Source of the DNA: Anderseniella sp. Alg231-50
GTDB taxonomy: Bacteria; Pseudomonadota; Alphaproteobacteria; Rhizobiales; Aestuariivirgaceae
DNA length: 52,188 nucleotides
Assembly (NCBI RefSeq): GCF_900149695.1
Contig: NZ_LT703008.1
Location: 446-52,633, forward strand
Reading direction: 5' to 3'
Shown: piece by piece, positions 8,136-17,096 of the stretch
Numbering within the stretch: position 1 is the first letter of the stretch
How the letters are laid out: every line of letters begins with the position of its first letter
Notes under the pieces: model-generated
The model's database searches: none
Told to the model about the DNA's origin: nothing
The model's input: only the letters and a program-made list of their open reading frames with translations
Program-made: the position numbers and the translations under genes

Positions 8136-10364
8136 TCATTTCTCAAGGATGTCGTTGACACCTTCCCAATCGCTGCCGGGTGGATTGGCTGAAAACTCGG
8201 CGGCCCGGTCGGCGTAAATTGTGTAAAACTCCGCAAAGTCTACCTTTGCAGCTCGGCCAGCACACTTTCTGGCAATTTTTCTGACGTCGTCCCAACGCTG
8301 ATCGTAGTAGGCTTCCAGCATCACATCATGATCTTTGGCAAGGGAGCGGAAGTTTTCCGTCGCCGCCATTTCGCTGTCTCCCAGCAACGCAAAAATGTCC
8401 TCAGGCTCGTTTTTGCCCTTCACACGGACACGGTCAATCAAGAGCACGGCCAGACGGTTTTGTACCGCTTCAGCCGTTTGCCTGCCGATGATGATCTTGG
8501 TGCCATAAGATTTTGTCTGGCCCTCAAGCCGTGCGGACAGGTTAACTGCATCGCCCAACACCGTGTAATCGAATCGAAAATCAGACCCCATATTGCCGAC
8601 CACACACTCCCCGGTGTTGATCCCGACGCCGATTTCCAGCGCAACATCTCCGGCTGCCACGCGTTGCTGGTTGAGCGCGCCGAGACGCCTGGTCATGTCC
8701 AGCGCCGCACAGCATGCATTGTAGGCGTGTTCACCATCGGCAAGCGGCGCATTCCAGAAAGCCATGATGTTGTCGCCCATATACTTGTCGATGGTGCCCT
8801 TGTGCGCCACCACCGCCTCGGACAGGGGTGTGAGCAGTGAATTGATCAGCATGGTCAAGCCTTGCGGATTGGATTTGTATTTCTCCGAAATGGTGGTGAA
8901 ACCACGCACATCGGAAAACAGGATTGTCATCGGCTTGGTCTCACCGCCGAGGATCAGCTTGTCGGGATCCTCGGTCAGCTGCGCCACCATGTCCTGGGAC
9001 AGATATTGCCCAAACGCCGTGCGGATGCGGCGTCTGTCTATTTCTTCCTGCAGATAACCCAGCACAATCAGGACACTGGAAACTGCCAGTGACGCCATCA
9101 GGGGGAATGCATAGTCGAATATGAGGGCCTTCTGGGCAAATGCCCACCAGGATGCGCCGACCACGGCAGCCGCCACAACGCCGCCTGCGAACACCGTGAT
9201 CACCGCACCGAAGCGCGGCAGCAGTGCAATCAGGCCCAGCCCGATCAACAGGGCGAGACTCACTTCCATGCCATTGGCCCAGGCAGGTCGTTGCAGGAGT
9301 GTCTTGCTCAACACGGCATTGATGAGCTGGGCATGGGCTTCCACGCCGGGCATAGCGGCTTCTACCGGGGTGGCCTTCAGGTCAAACAGCCCGGTCGCGG
9401 ATGCACCCAGCAGGACAAGGCGGCCTTTGAATACCTCCGCATTCACCCGGTCCGCCAGCAAGTCGGCAGCCGAAACGAATATCTGCTGATTGTGCGGATG
9501 AAAGTGCAACCAGGCCTTGGCATTGCTGTCGGTCGGCATGGCAACGCCGGCCAGTACCAGGGAGCTTACCCCGGCCTCGCCCGACCTGATCAGAATGGTC
9601 GACTGGCCTGTTGCCACCCGCAGCAGTTCAAGGCTGAGAGACGGCAGCATCTTGCCCTGGGCCATCATCACCAGTGGCATCTTGCGCACCACGCCGTCGG
9701 TTTCCGGACGCAGCGACACCATGCCCCTGCCTTGTGCCTTTGCTTCCAGCTCCGGCACGTTCCTGACCATACCGGGATAGGTATCCAGAAAAGCCTGCGG
9801 GTCCGGTCCGAGCATGGCGATGGGCGATTGTTTCAGGTCACCGGCGTGCCACTGCTTGAGTTCCTTGTGATAACCGGACTGGCCCAGCACGACACGGGTT
9901 CGTGTCATGGCATCGGCAAATACCTCGTCATTGGATTTCATTGTGCGCAGGCGGGCAGCGGTATCCTTGTCGTAGGCCTCCACAATACCGGCCATGTTTG
10001 CCGGCGACATGCGGTCGTGCTCGGGAAACAGGATGTCGAGCCCAACGGCGACAGCGCCGGCCTGCCCCACCTTGTCGATGATTTTCGCCAGCAGTGAACG
10101 TGGCCACGGCCATTGGCCCAATTCGTTGAGGCTCTTTTCGTCGATGTCGACGATGATGACCTGCTGCGGTGTCGGCTTCGGCGCCAGGGCCAACTGATAC
10201 AGGTCGAATGTCTTGAGACGCAGTGTCTCCAGCGGGGCCGGGTCGGCAACCCGCAGCGCCACCAGCAACAACAGCAATACCAGAGCCAGCAACCGACTGA
10301 CATTTGTCCTGTTCAGTGTCTTTAACAGAGCCGCCTCCCAACCAGACCTGTGCCTGCATTCCAA
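8136..10364 (-). CDS. CHASE2-domain class III adenylate/guanylate cyclase
   Basis: 742 residues. Domain order: an N-terminal membrane helix (about 24-42); a periplasmic CHASE2 sensor (about 45-340, with VIIVDIDEKSLNELGQWPWP); three membrane helices (about 350-435); a class III nucleotide cyclase domain (about 470-650) with both metal aspartates (FSDVRGFT and KYMGDNIMAFW) and DYTVLGDAVNLSARLEG; and a helical tail. The lysine in KYMGDN favours adenylate as substrate. It would turn an extracytoplasmic signal into cAMP. The frame opens with TTG at 10364 and no in-frame ATG lies before the first membrane helix, so the exact start is uncertain. It is on the same strand as the secretion operon, 335 nt upstream, which suggests but does not prove a regulatory link. 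Confidence 0.9.
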   Translation of the reverse strand: MECRHRSGWEAALLKTLNRTNVSRLLALVLLLLLVALRVADPAPLETLRLKTFDLYQLALAPKPTPQQVIIVDIDEKSLNELGQWPWPRSLLAKIIDKVGQAGAVAVGLDILFPEHDRMSPANMAGIVEAYDKDTAARLRTMKSNDEVFADAMTRTRVVLGQSGYHKELKQWHAGDLKQSPIAMLGPDPQAFLDTYPGMVRNVPELEAKAQGRGMVSLRPETDGVVRKMPLVMMAQGKMLPSLSLELLRVATGQSTILIRSGEAGVSSLVLAGVAMPTDSNAKAWLHFHPHNQQIFVSAADLLADRVNAEVFKGRLVLLGASATGLFDLKATPVEAAMPGVEAHAQLINAVLSKTLLQRPAWANGMEVSLALLIGLGLIALLPRFGAVITVFAGGVVAAAVVGASWWAFAQKALIFDYAFPLMASLAVSSVLIVLGYLQEEIDRRRIRTAFGQYLSQDMVAQLTEDPDKLILGGETKPMTILFSDVRGFTTISEKYKSNPQGLTMLINSLLTPLSEAVVAHKGTIDKYMGDNIMAFWNAPLADGEHAYNACCAALDMTRRLGALNQQRVAAGDVALEIGVGINTGECVVGNMGSDFRFDYTVLGDAVNLSARLEGQTKSYGTKIIIGRQTAEAVQNRLAVLLIDRVRVKGKNEPEDIFALLGDSEMAATENFRSLAKDHDVMLEAYYDQRWDDVRKIARKCAGRAAKVDFAEFYTIYADRAAEFSANPPGSDWEGVNDILEK

Positions 10365-10425
10365 GCGGGCGATACTGGTCTAGTTGGCAAGCGTTGTGAA
10401 TACCCTTGGGTAATGTGAACAAGAG

Positions 10426-10866
10426 TTATGCAGTAGCCATGAGTACTTTCTGGCGGGCGCAGGCGGCACTGCGGTGGACAAAGACATTGCGGTACCCCTC
10501 ATCGGAGTACAGGTCGATGAGTGACTGGCGATGCGGGTATTTTCCTATGGCGATAACGTCCCACTCTTCTTCTTCACCGATAAACTGACCGGCAAACGGT
10601 CCCACATGCAGGAAATGGCCGCCAACCTTTTCCAGGGTGGGGATACTCACGGACGCGTAGCGGCTGAAAGCCTCCTGCCCCGAAATATCGGTGTCCATGC
10701 CGGTAAAATCCGATGGATACACGGCGTCTGAATTTAGTTTGAAAAAATTCACAAGCGTGATCGCTGCATCGGTCGGAAGATTGAAAATCCGCTCCCACTG
10801 CTGCTCGGTTGGTGATGATCCATCCGAGCCATTGCCATACCATTCCACGAAGTCTTGTGGCGTCAT
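10426..10866 (-). CDS. DUF1330-like small protein
   Basis: 146 residues. The ATG at 10866 is preceded by AAGGGA at good spacing; a longer frame to 10950 has no such site. The sequence resembles the DUF1330 dimeric alpha/beta-barrel group: ITLVNFFKL in the first strand, then FSRYASVSIPTLEKVGG and EWDVIAIGKYPHRQSLIDL. Family members are small cytosolic proteins without an agreed reaction. The gene stands alone between the cyclase and the leucine tRNA, and nothing here shows its role. Confidence 0.7.
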   Translation of the reverse strand: MTPQDFVEWYGNGSDGSSPTEQQWERIFNLPTDAAITLVNFFKLNSDAVYPSDFTGMDTDISGQEAFSRYASVSIPTLEKVGGHFLHVGPFAGQFIGEEEEWDVIAIGKYPHRQSLIDLYSDEGYRNVFVHRSAACARQKVLMATA

Positions 10867-11112
10867 TCTCTGTGTCCCTTGAAAGTCTTGAAGTTGGATA
10901 GAAGTAATCTTCGCTGGCGCGGTCGATGTGCAGAAAACTGCTGCGCGCACAACACAAGGCGCCGCCGCCCTGCTGAGGTGCTGCAGGGTCTTTGAGACTG
11001 CCCGTGATATAGGCGCTCTTGTAGGTCAAAATGAGGAACAAACATTGAAAATTCGTTGGCTGCCATGGAGCGCCAAACCATCAACCAAGTTAGTTCATTT
11101 ACATTTGAAAAT

Positions 11113-11199
11113 TGGTGCGGTCGAGAAGACTCGAACTTCCACGGGTGTTACCCCACAGCGACCTCAACGCTGCGCGTCTACCAATTCCGCCACGACCGC
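11113..11199 (-). tRNA. tRNA-Leu (anticodon GAG)
   Basis: An 87-nt cloverleaf with CCA encoded. The acceptor stem GCGGTCG pairs with CGACCGC. The anticodon stem CAGCG/CGCTG encloses the loop TTGAGGT, giving anticodon GAG. A long variable arm (TGGGGTAACACCCG) marks a class II tRNA, and the T-loop is TTCGAGT. It reads CTC and CTT leucine codons. Confidence 0.96.
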
Positions 11200-11314
11200 A
11201 AATCGTCAAAGACAGGTAGGATGGCTGCAGCGTGTAACAGTGCGGCGAAGCCAAATCAAGCCCTCAAAACATGGGACATTGGAACCGGACACCATTTGGC
11301 GTAAACAGTCGTCC

Positions 11315-12019
11315 ATGAGTATCAGTCGAGACACCCTGGCTACAGACAATGCCGACCTGCCGCATGTGCCGCCGGTTGAGTGGCGGGTGGAAACCGGACC
11401 GGTAGATTATCCAGCCGCCGAGGCGTTCATGGAAGCACGTGTGGCCGCCATTGCATCAGGCCAGGCGCCCGAGTTGGTCTGGCTGGTCGAGCACCCTGCC
11501 CTGTACACCGCAGGCACGTCTGCAGATGCATCCGACCTGGTGGATGCAAACCGGTTTCCGGTCCATAAAACCGGACGTGGCGGGCAGTACACCTATCACG
11601 GTCCGGGCCAGCGGGTGGCCTATGTTATGCTGGATCTCGGCAGGCGCGGCCAGGATGTGCGCCGTTTTGTGGCGCAACTAGAAGACTGGCTGATCAGGAC
11701 ACTCGACGCATTCAACATAAAGGGCGAGCGGCGCGAGGACCGGGTCGGCGTCTGGGTGCGCAGGCCGGAAAAAGGTGCCGGGGTCGAGGACAAGATCGCG
11801 GCAATCGGCATCCGGGTGCGCAAATGGGTGACCTATCACGGTATCAGCCTGAATGTGGAACCCGACCTGGAGCATTTCTCAGGCATCATTCCGTGCGGTG
11901 TCACCCAACATGGCGTGACCAGCCTGGTCGATCTCGGCCTGCCGGTCGACATGCACGATGCGGATATTGCGCTGCAGGCGCAGTTCGAAACCGTTTTCGG
12001 ACCTATTCAAACTCCATGA
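11315..12019 (+). CDS. lipB: Octanoyl-[ACP]:protein octanoyltransferase LipB
   Basis: 234 residues. It transfers octanoyl from acyl carrier protein to the lipoyl domains of 2-oxoacid dehydrogenases and GcvH, the first step of lipoate synthesis. Visible signatures: [14 protein letters not shown], the substrate pocket [17 protein letters not shown], the catalytic lysine in [10 protein letters not shown] (Lys160) and the catalytic cysteine in SGIIPCGV (Cys194). The ATG at 11315 gives the usual family length; the frame is open further upstream but would run through the tRNA region. Its 3' end overlaps the pccA 3' end by 17 bp on the opposite strand. Confidence 0.95.
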   Translation: MSISRDTLATDNADLPHVPPVEWRVETGPVDYPAAEAFMEARVAAIASGQAPELVWLVEHPALYTAGTSADASDLVDANRFPVHKTGRGGQYTYHGPGQRVAYVMLDLGRRGQDVRRFVAQLEDWLIRTLDAFNIKGERREDRVGVWVRRPEKGAGVEDKIAAIGIRVRKWVTYHGISLNVEPDLEHFSGIIPCGVTQHGVTSLVDLGLPVDMHDADIALQAQFETVFGPIQTP

Positions 12020-14009
12020 TCACCGCATCGACAGCCAGGTTTGCCCCGGGCTCGGCGTGGATGACCTGCACCTTGCCGTCGCGCTCGGCGCGCAGGATGT
12101 TTTCCATTTTCATGGCTTCCACAACGGCCAGTTTTTCTCCTGCCTTGACGTCCTGGCCCTCGTTCACGTCTATGGACACCACCAGGCCAGGCATCGGGCA
12201 CAGCAGCTTCTTTGACGTATCAGGCGGCAGCTTCACCGGCATGAGTTTTACCAGCTCGGCTTCACGGGCGGTATAGACCAGTGCGTCGACTTCAGAGCCG
12301 CCGTGCGACATCCGGAAGCCGTTCATCTGGGCGCGTACCTGAACGGAGACGGCATTACCGTTGATACGGCCCTGCCATACCGGCTCGCCGGGCGACCACT
12401 GGCATTCAACCGCTGCCTCGCGCCCGCTCACGCTCAAGCGGAACAACTTGCCTTCACAGCCGATAATTTCAGCGTCTACCCAGTCGTCGGCAACCTTGAC
12501 GCTGCGCATGGCGGAGAACTGGACGGGGCGCCCGCCCATCTGCCCGGAAATCTCGCGCTTGCGCTGGTTGAGCACGTGGTCACACACGACAGCAACAGTT
12601 GCGATATTGAACGATACCGTGTCAGTCAGATCAGCCCCGTTGAAGCCGTCCGGAAACTCATCCGCGATGAAGCTTGTTGAAAGTTCACCGGACTGCCAGC
12701 GCGGATGAGCCATGATGGCCGATACAAACGGGATATTGTGTTGAATACCGTCGATGTAGAATGCGTCCAACGCCCCCGACATGGCGGCAATCGCGGCACT
12801 GCGATCAGCGGCATGGGTACACAGCTTGGCGATCATCGGATCGTAGAAGATGGATATCTCTCCGCCTTCATAGACACCGGTGTCATTGCGCACCGTAATG
12901 CCGGTGTCGTCGTCCCTGCTCTCTGCCGGCGGGCGATACTTGGTCAACCGTCCGGTCGACGGCAGGAAACCCCGGTATGGATCTTCTGCATAGACGCGGC
13001 TCTCGATGGCCCAGCCGTCAAGCTTCACGTCTTTCTGTTTGATGGCAAGCTTGTCGCCATAGGCGGACCGGATCATCTGTTCAACGAGATCAATGCCGGT
13101 GATCAGTTCGGTTACCGGGTGTTCCACCTGCAGGCGGGTGTTCATTTCCAAAAAGTAGAATGACTTGTCCTGCCCGGCGACGAACTCCACTGTACCGGCA
13201 GTGTCGTAGTCGACAGCTTTGGCCAAAGCAATTGCCTGGGCACCCATTTCCGCGCGGGTTTTCTCGTCGAGCAGAGGCGACGGCGCTTCCTCGATGACTT
13301 TCTGGTTGCGGCGCTGGATCGAACATTCACGCTCGCCGAGATGAATGACATTGCCGTGCTTGTCGCCCATCACCTGAATTTCGATGTGGCGTGGATTGAC
13401 GATGAATTTTTCGATGAAGACACGATCATCGCCAAACGACGACTTGGCTTCCGACTTGGCCGAGTTAAAGCCTTCTTCCACTTCACCAGCGGAATGAGCA
13501 ATACGCATGCCCTTACCGCCGCCGCCGGCTGACGCCTTGATCATCACCGGATACCCGATGTCATCGGCGATCTTGACAGCTTCCTCGGGGTCATGGATTT
13601 CGCCCAGGTAGCCGGGTACGGTGTTGACCTTGGCTGCATTGGCGAATTTTTTGGATTCGATCTTGTCACCCATGGCCTCGATGGCCCGGGGATTGGGACC
13701 GATGAAAACCAGCCCGGCGTCTTTCAGTGCATGGGCAAACTTTGCGTTCTCCGACAGGAAGCCGTAACCCGGGTGAACCGCTTCAGCGCCCGTCTGCTTG
13801 CAGGCGTCGATGATCTTCTCGATGACCAGATAGCTTTCCGCAGCTGCGGGCGGGCCGATATGCACTGCCTCGTCGGCCATTTCGACATGCATGGCACGGG
13901 CATCGGCATCGGAGTAAACCGCCACAGTGGCAATACCCATGGACTTTGCGGTTTTCATCACCCGGCAGGCGATTTCACCGCGGTTGGCTATCAGTATCTT
14001 CTTGAACAT
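12003..14009 (-). CDS. pccA: Propionyl-CoA carboxylase alpha subunit (biotin carboxylase + BCCP)
   Basis: 668 residues. The biotin carboxylase N-domain ([16 protein letters not shown]) is followed by ATP-grasp ([28 protein letters not shown]), the biotin carboxylase C-domain, a BT linker domain, and a C-terminal biotinyl domain with VVEAMKMEN, where Lys634 carries biotin. The intact BT domain and the length fit propionyl-CoA carboxylase better than acetyl-CoA carboxylase AccC. With PccB it carboxylates propionyl-CoA to methylmalonyl-CoA in odd-chain, branched amino acid and C1/C2 assimilation pathways. A 3-methylcrotonyl- or acetyl/propionyl-CoA carboxylase role cannot be fully excluded. pccB lies 8 kb away, with unrelated genes between. 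Confidence 0.92.
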   Translation of the reverse strand: MFKKILIANRGEIACRVMKTAKSMGIATVAVYSDADARAMHVEMADEAVHIGPPAAAESYLVIEKIIDACKQTGAEAVHPGYGFLSENAKFAHALKDAGLVFIGPNPRAIEAMGDKIESKKFANAAKVNTVPGYLGEIHDPEEAVKIADDIGYPVMIKASAGGGGKGMRIAHSAGEVEEGFNSAKSEAKSSFGDDRVFIEKFIVNPRHIEIQVMGDKHGNVIHLGERECSIQRRNQKVIEEAPSPLLDEKTRAEMGAQAIALAKAVDYDTAGTVEFVAGQDKSFYFLEMNTRLQVEHPVTELITGIDLVEQMIRSAYGDKLAIKQKDVKLDGWAIESRVYAEDPYRGFLPSTGRLTKYRPPAESRDDDTGITVRNDTGVYEGGEISIFYDPMIAKLCTHAADRSAAIAAMSGALDAFYIDGIQHNIPFVSAIMAHPRWQSGELSTSFIADEFPDGFNGADLTDTVSFNIATVAVVCDHVLNQRKREISGQMGGRPVQFSAMRSVKVADDWVDAEIIGCEGKLFRLSVSGREAAVECQWSPGEPVWQGRINGNAVSVQVRAQMNGFRMSHGGSEVDALVYTAREAELVKLMPVKLPPDTSKKLLCPMPGLVVSIDVNEGQDVKAGEKLAVVEAMKMENILRAERDGKVQVIHAEPGANLAVDAVIMEFE

Positions 14010-14154
14010 TTATACCCCTGCGCAGATTTTCGCGCACAATAATGCCGATGCTGCAAATTGTTCTAGCGGCGAATGCGCGCGGGGTAAACTGATGAAAAAG
14101 TTGCATGTCATGTCCCAGGCAGACGCGGCATACCCCGGCCTTATTTGCATGGCC

Positions 14155-15306
14155 TCACAATATCATGTCCTGCAGTGATTTCGGGTGGTCCGTTATCTGC
14201 TCATAACCGTCTTCGGTAACAATGAAACTGTCACCGACCTGGGCGCGGAATGACCCGGCAACGCTGACCGACCCGTCCACCGCCAGCACCATGCCCGGCT
14301 GCAGAACAGTCTTGTCACCGAAGACCAGTTCCGGCTTTTCCAGAAAGCTGTAACCGGTGGCGCGGCCGCAACGGAACGGATAGTCGTGCCCCGCCGCCTG
14401 AATGACGTCCGCATAGGCTGCATGAACGGTTTCAGCTGTCACGCCTGGCCGCAAGACGGCCAGAGCCGCGGCCTGGCTGGCAACCGCAGTTTCATAGACG
14501 TCCCGCTGTATCTTGTCCTTGACCTCCCCAATCCAGAAGGTGCGATCAAAACCAAGCTTGAAGCGGTGGAAATTGGTCATGCCGCAAAAACACAGGAACA
14601 CCGGGTCGCCATGCCTCATGATGCGGGTCGACGCGCGATGGTGCGGTTTGGTGATGTCGCGGCCCGACGCCATGATCTGCAGAAAATGCGTGTTGGGCGA
14701 CATGCACTTGTCGTCATAGTGAGCGGCCAGCAGCTCGGCGGCTTTTCGGGTACCTGCCGCAGAGGTTGCGAGTGCAACCTCGAATTCCGGCACATTTGCG
14801 CCGATGGCGGCCCGCCCTGCATTCATCATCGCCATCGCCACCTGCCCGGCATGGCGCGCCAATAGCAGTTCGTCCGGTGACTTGATCATGCGCATGCCGG
14901 CAATCACCGGCATCACATCGGTCAACCGCCGCGGTTCAACGATCCTGTCGAGGTAGTTGCGCACGACCGCAGGCATCAGGTCCGGTTCGATGCCTACGCG
15001 GCCCTCGCCTGCCATCGCAGCAGGCAGCTGTTCGCGCCATTCACTGCCGAGGCCGTCATTCCATTCGGCAATCCGGTCAACACGGGCCGCTGCCTCGGCC
15101 ATGTCTTTTTCCATGGCGGGCGTTATCAGCAGGCTGTCACCGTCGCGCGGCACTATCAGGATCGTCGGACGGCCAAAATCCATGTGCAGGTAATCGTAAT
15201 AGCCGGTCAGGTAATAGACGCTGTCATCGTCGGTGATCACGGCACAGTCGATGTCCGCTTCGCTCAGTCGGGTTCGCAATTGCTGCATACGTTGATCGAA
15301 CATCAT
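14155..15306 (-). CDS. M24/creatinase-like family protein lacking most metal ligands
   Basis: 383 residues with a creatinase N-domain (1-125) and a pita-bread C-domain (about 140-383). The family's five metal ligands (Asp, Asp, His, Glu, Glu) are mostly gone. The first Asp region reads PVFLCFCG, the DxTRT region reads GFDRTF, the GHGxG region reads CGRATGYSF, and the two Glu sites read AVDGS and FRAQVGDS. This resembles metal-free creatinase-type hydrolases more than aminopeptidase P. A His-His pair (222-223) sits where creatinase has its catalytic His. The substrate is unknown. Its start overlaps the stop of the M20 hydrolase (ATGA), so the two are made together and probably act in one pathway. 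Confidence 0.82.
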   Translation of the reverse strand: MMFDQRMQQLRTRLSEADIDCAVITDDDSVYYLTGYYDYLHMDFGRPTILIVPRDGDSLLITPAMEKDMAEAAARVDRIAEWNDGLGSEWREQLPAAMAGEGRVGIEPDLMPAVVRNYLDRIVEPRRLTDVMPVIAGMRMIKSPDELLLARHAGQVAMAMMNAGRAAIGANVPEFEVALATSAAGTRKAAELLAAHYDDKCMSPNTHFLQIMASGRDITKPHHRASTRIMRHGDPVFLCFCGMTNFHRFKLGFDRTFWIGEVKDKIQRDVYETAVASQAAALAVLRPGVTAETVHAAYADVIQAAGHDYPFRCGRATGYSFLEKPELVFGDKTVLQPGMVLAVDGSVSVAGSFRAQVGDSFIVTEDGYEQITDHPKSLQDMIL

Positions 15307-16502
15307 GCAGTCTCGCCCAGCTGCTGTTCCACAAGTGTCACCCAGTAGGACGAGCCCGGCACCAGCGCTGCATCATTGAAATCATAGTCGGACGAATGCA
15401 ACGCTTTCGCATGAGCACCGCCGGTGCCGTTGCCCATCAACATGAAACATCCCGGACGCGCGGCGGCGAGATGCGCGAAGTCCTCCGAGAACAGTTTTGC
15501 AGCACAATCACCGTCCACCGCATCATCACCGGCAAGGGTCTGTGCCGCACGGATGGCCGACCGGGTGGCGCTGGCAGCGTTGATCGTGGCAGGGAAGATG
15601 GTGTCATACGACACTGTCGCGACCACACCATGGGCGGCGCAGATGCCTTCGACAATGCGCCGCATATGCATTTCCGTGGCCTGATTTATTTCAGGTGACA
15701 ATGCCCTGGCATCGCCGCGCAGCACGGCCTTGCCCGGCAGGACATTGCGCCTGCCATCGCTTTCAAACTCGGTTACCGACACCACACCGTTCAGGCTCGG
15801 ATTGAGCTTGCGTGACACTATGGTTTGCAGGGCGCCGACGATCTGCGACCCAACCATGATGGCGTCCACGCCCATATGCGGCAACGCCGCGTGCCCGCCA
15901 TGGGCAGATATTTCAATTTCAAACAGGCTTTCACTGGCGGTAATGGCATTTGCCCGGGACGCAAATGTGCCTGCTTCCATGCCCGGGATATTGTGCATGC
16001 CATGCACTTCATCAACGCCGAACCGGTCGAACAGTCCATCGTCCAGCATGGCGGCAGCGCCGAGGCCGTATTCCTCATTGGGTTGGAAAATGAACACGAC
16101 GCGGCCGCTGAAATTGCCTGCTTCAGCGAGATGCTTGGCGGCGCCCAGCAACATGGATGTGTGCCCGTCATGACCGCACGCATGCATCACACCGTCATTG
16201 GATGACCTGTAGGACACATCGCCGGTTTCACTGATCGGCAGAGCGTCCATGTCGGCCCGCAACCCGATGCTGCGGGTTGCATTGCCTTTCTGGAGGACAC
16301 CAACGACGCCTGTCTGGCCCAGCCCGGCATGCACCTCCACTCCGAAGCTTGTCAGAAGATCAGCGACTTTCTGCGCCGTGCGGTGTTCGTTGAAGCCGAG
16401 TTCCGGATGTTGATGAAAGTCATGCCGCCACCCGACCATCAGGTCTTCCAGGCTGCTGGTTGGTGCATCTGTGTGTGACACGGCGTTCTCCCTGACAATC
16501 AT
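15303..16502 (-). CDS. M20-family amidohydrolase (hippurate/N-acyl amino acid hydrolase type)
   Basis: 399 residues. The M20D signature is complete: HPELGFNEHRT, RADMDALPI, the metal site HACGHDGHTS (Cys109, His111), FQPNEE, GMHNIPGMEAG and the C-terminal LHSSDYDFND. A dimerisation lid lies near 180-290. Family members cleave N-acyl amino acids, hippurate or amide conjugates with a di-metal centre in the cytosol. The exact substrate cannot be read from sequence. It precedes and is coupled to the M24 creatinase-like gene, and lies 55 nt downstream of the DUF4396 gene on the same strand, so all three could share a transcript. Confidence 0.9.
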   Translation of the reverse strand: MIVRENAVSHTDAPTSSLEDLMVGWRHDFHQHPELGFNEHRTAQKVADLLTSFGVEVHAGLGQTGVVGVLQKGNATRSIGLRADMDALPISETGDVSYRSSNDGVMHACGHDGHTSMLLGAAKHLAEAGNFSGRVVFIFQPNEEYGLGAAAMLDDGLFDRFGVDEVHGMHNIPGMEAGTFASRANAITASESLFEIEISAHGGHAALPHMGVDAIMVGSQIVGALQTIVSRKLNPSLNGVVSVTEFESDGRRNVLPGKAVLRGDARALSPEINQATEMHMRRIVEGICAAHGVVATVSYDTIFPATINAASATRSAIRAAQTLAGDDAVDGDCAAKLFSEDFAHLAAARPGCFMLMGNGTGGAHAKALHSSDYDFNDAALVPGSSYWVTLVEQQLGETA

Positions 16503-16557
16503 GCCTGCCGGTTTGCCTCAGCATATTCTCATCCTTCGGTTTTGACAGAGCTGGATG

Positions 16558-17007
16558 TCAGTGGCAACACCCCTTTCCCAACGCTTTCAGCCGCCAGTAA
16601 TTATATGGCAGAGGCGTCAGGAACCCCGCCAGTAACATGACCGGTACGACCCACCACGTAAGCCGGGCGCCGCCGGTCAGCAGCACATCCACCGTATTCA
16701 TGGCAACTTCCATCGATATCATGGATATCAAAGACATGCCGATGGCCGTTTTGAATGCCAGGTTGATGGCCATCTGGCGGCTGAGTATCACGGTTTCCAG
16801 CGCAATCGACGTCAGTAACCCGTTCACAATCGCAAGCAACATGATGGCAAGTGTAGGCCACGGTATCCCGGTAAACTGGAAGAACGCGATGGTACCCATG
16901 TCCCCGATAGCACACCCCAGAAGGCACCATGAAGTATTCACCGACGCCTGTTTCCAGACCGGTGCGTCGCGCCAGTTGAGTGCAGTAATTGTTGTAGCGA
17001 ATGCCAT
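16558..17007 (-). CDS. DUF4396 membrane protein under a CueR-type promoter
   Basis: 149 residues, about four membrane segments, matching the DUF4396 group as I remember it. Start ATG at 17007. Potential copper ligands are visible: a CxxxC in the first helix (SWCLLGCAIGD), a Met-rich stretch (MSLISMISMEVAM) and a C-terminal GKGCCH. The promoter upstream has the 19-bp spacer and dyad of a CueR-activated promoter, and cueR is divergently transcribed from the same gap. I infer a role in copper handling (export, sequestration or sensing at the inner membrane). The biochemical function of the family is not established. Confidence 0.75.
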   Translation of the reverse strand: MAFATTITALNWRDAPVWKQASVNTSWCLLGCAIGDMGTIAFFQFTGIPWPTLAIMLLAIVNGLLTSIALETVILSRQMAINLAFKTAIGMSLISMISMEVAMNTVDVLLTGGARLTWWVVPVMLLAGFLTPLPYNYWRLKALGKGCCH

Positions 17008-17051
17008 GTCTGCTCCGTTTTGCGCAATGTGATTTGACGTTATATCGAGAC

Positions 17052-17082
17052 TTTGTAATGCTTCCAGCAACTGGAAGGTCAA
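17052..17082 (-). promoter_or_regulatory. CueR-type promoter/operator for the DUF4396 gene
   Basis: On the minus strand, TTGACC (17082-17077) and TACAAA (17057-17052) are separated by exactly 19 bp. The spacer region holds the perfect dyad CTTCCAG-CAA-CTGGAAG (17061-17077). Overlong 19-bp spacers with a central dyad are the hallmark of MerR-family activated promoters, and the CTTCCAG...CTGGAAG half-sites match the known CueR box. On the plus strand a TTGACG at 17034 with TAATGC at 17056 could serve cueR itself. Confidence 0.85.
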
Positions 17083-17096
17083 GAGGCAGTGCGAAG

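Noticed and set aside
10928-11314. N-terminal extension of lipB in the same open frame
   Set aside because: It would run through the region opposite the leucine tRNA and has no homology to LipB. The ATG at 11315 gives the family's normal length.
14155-16502. M24/M20 pair as an ectoine degradation doeA/doeB operon
   Set aside because: DoeA is creatinase-like, but DoeB as I know it belongs to the aspartoacylase/succinylglutamate desuccinylase family and not M20. No ectoine transporter or diaminobutyrate transaminase is adjacent.
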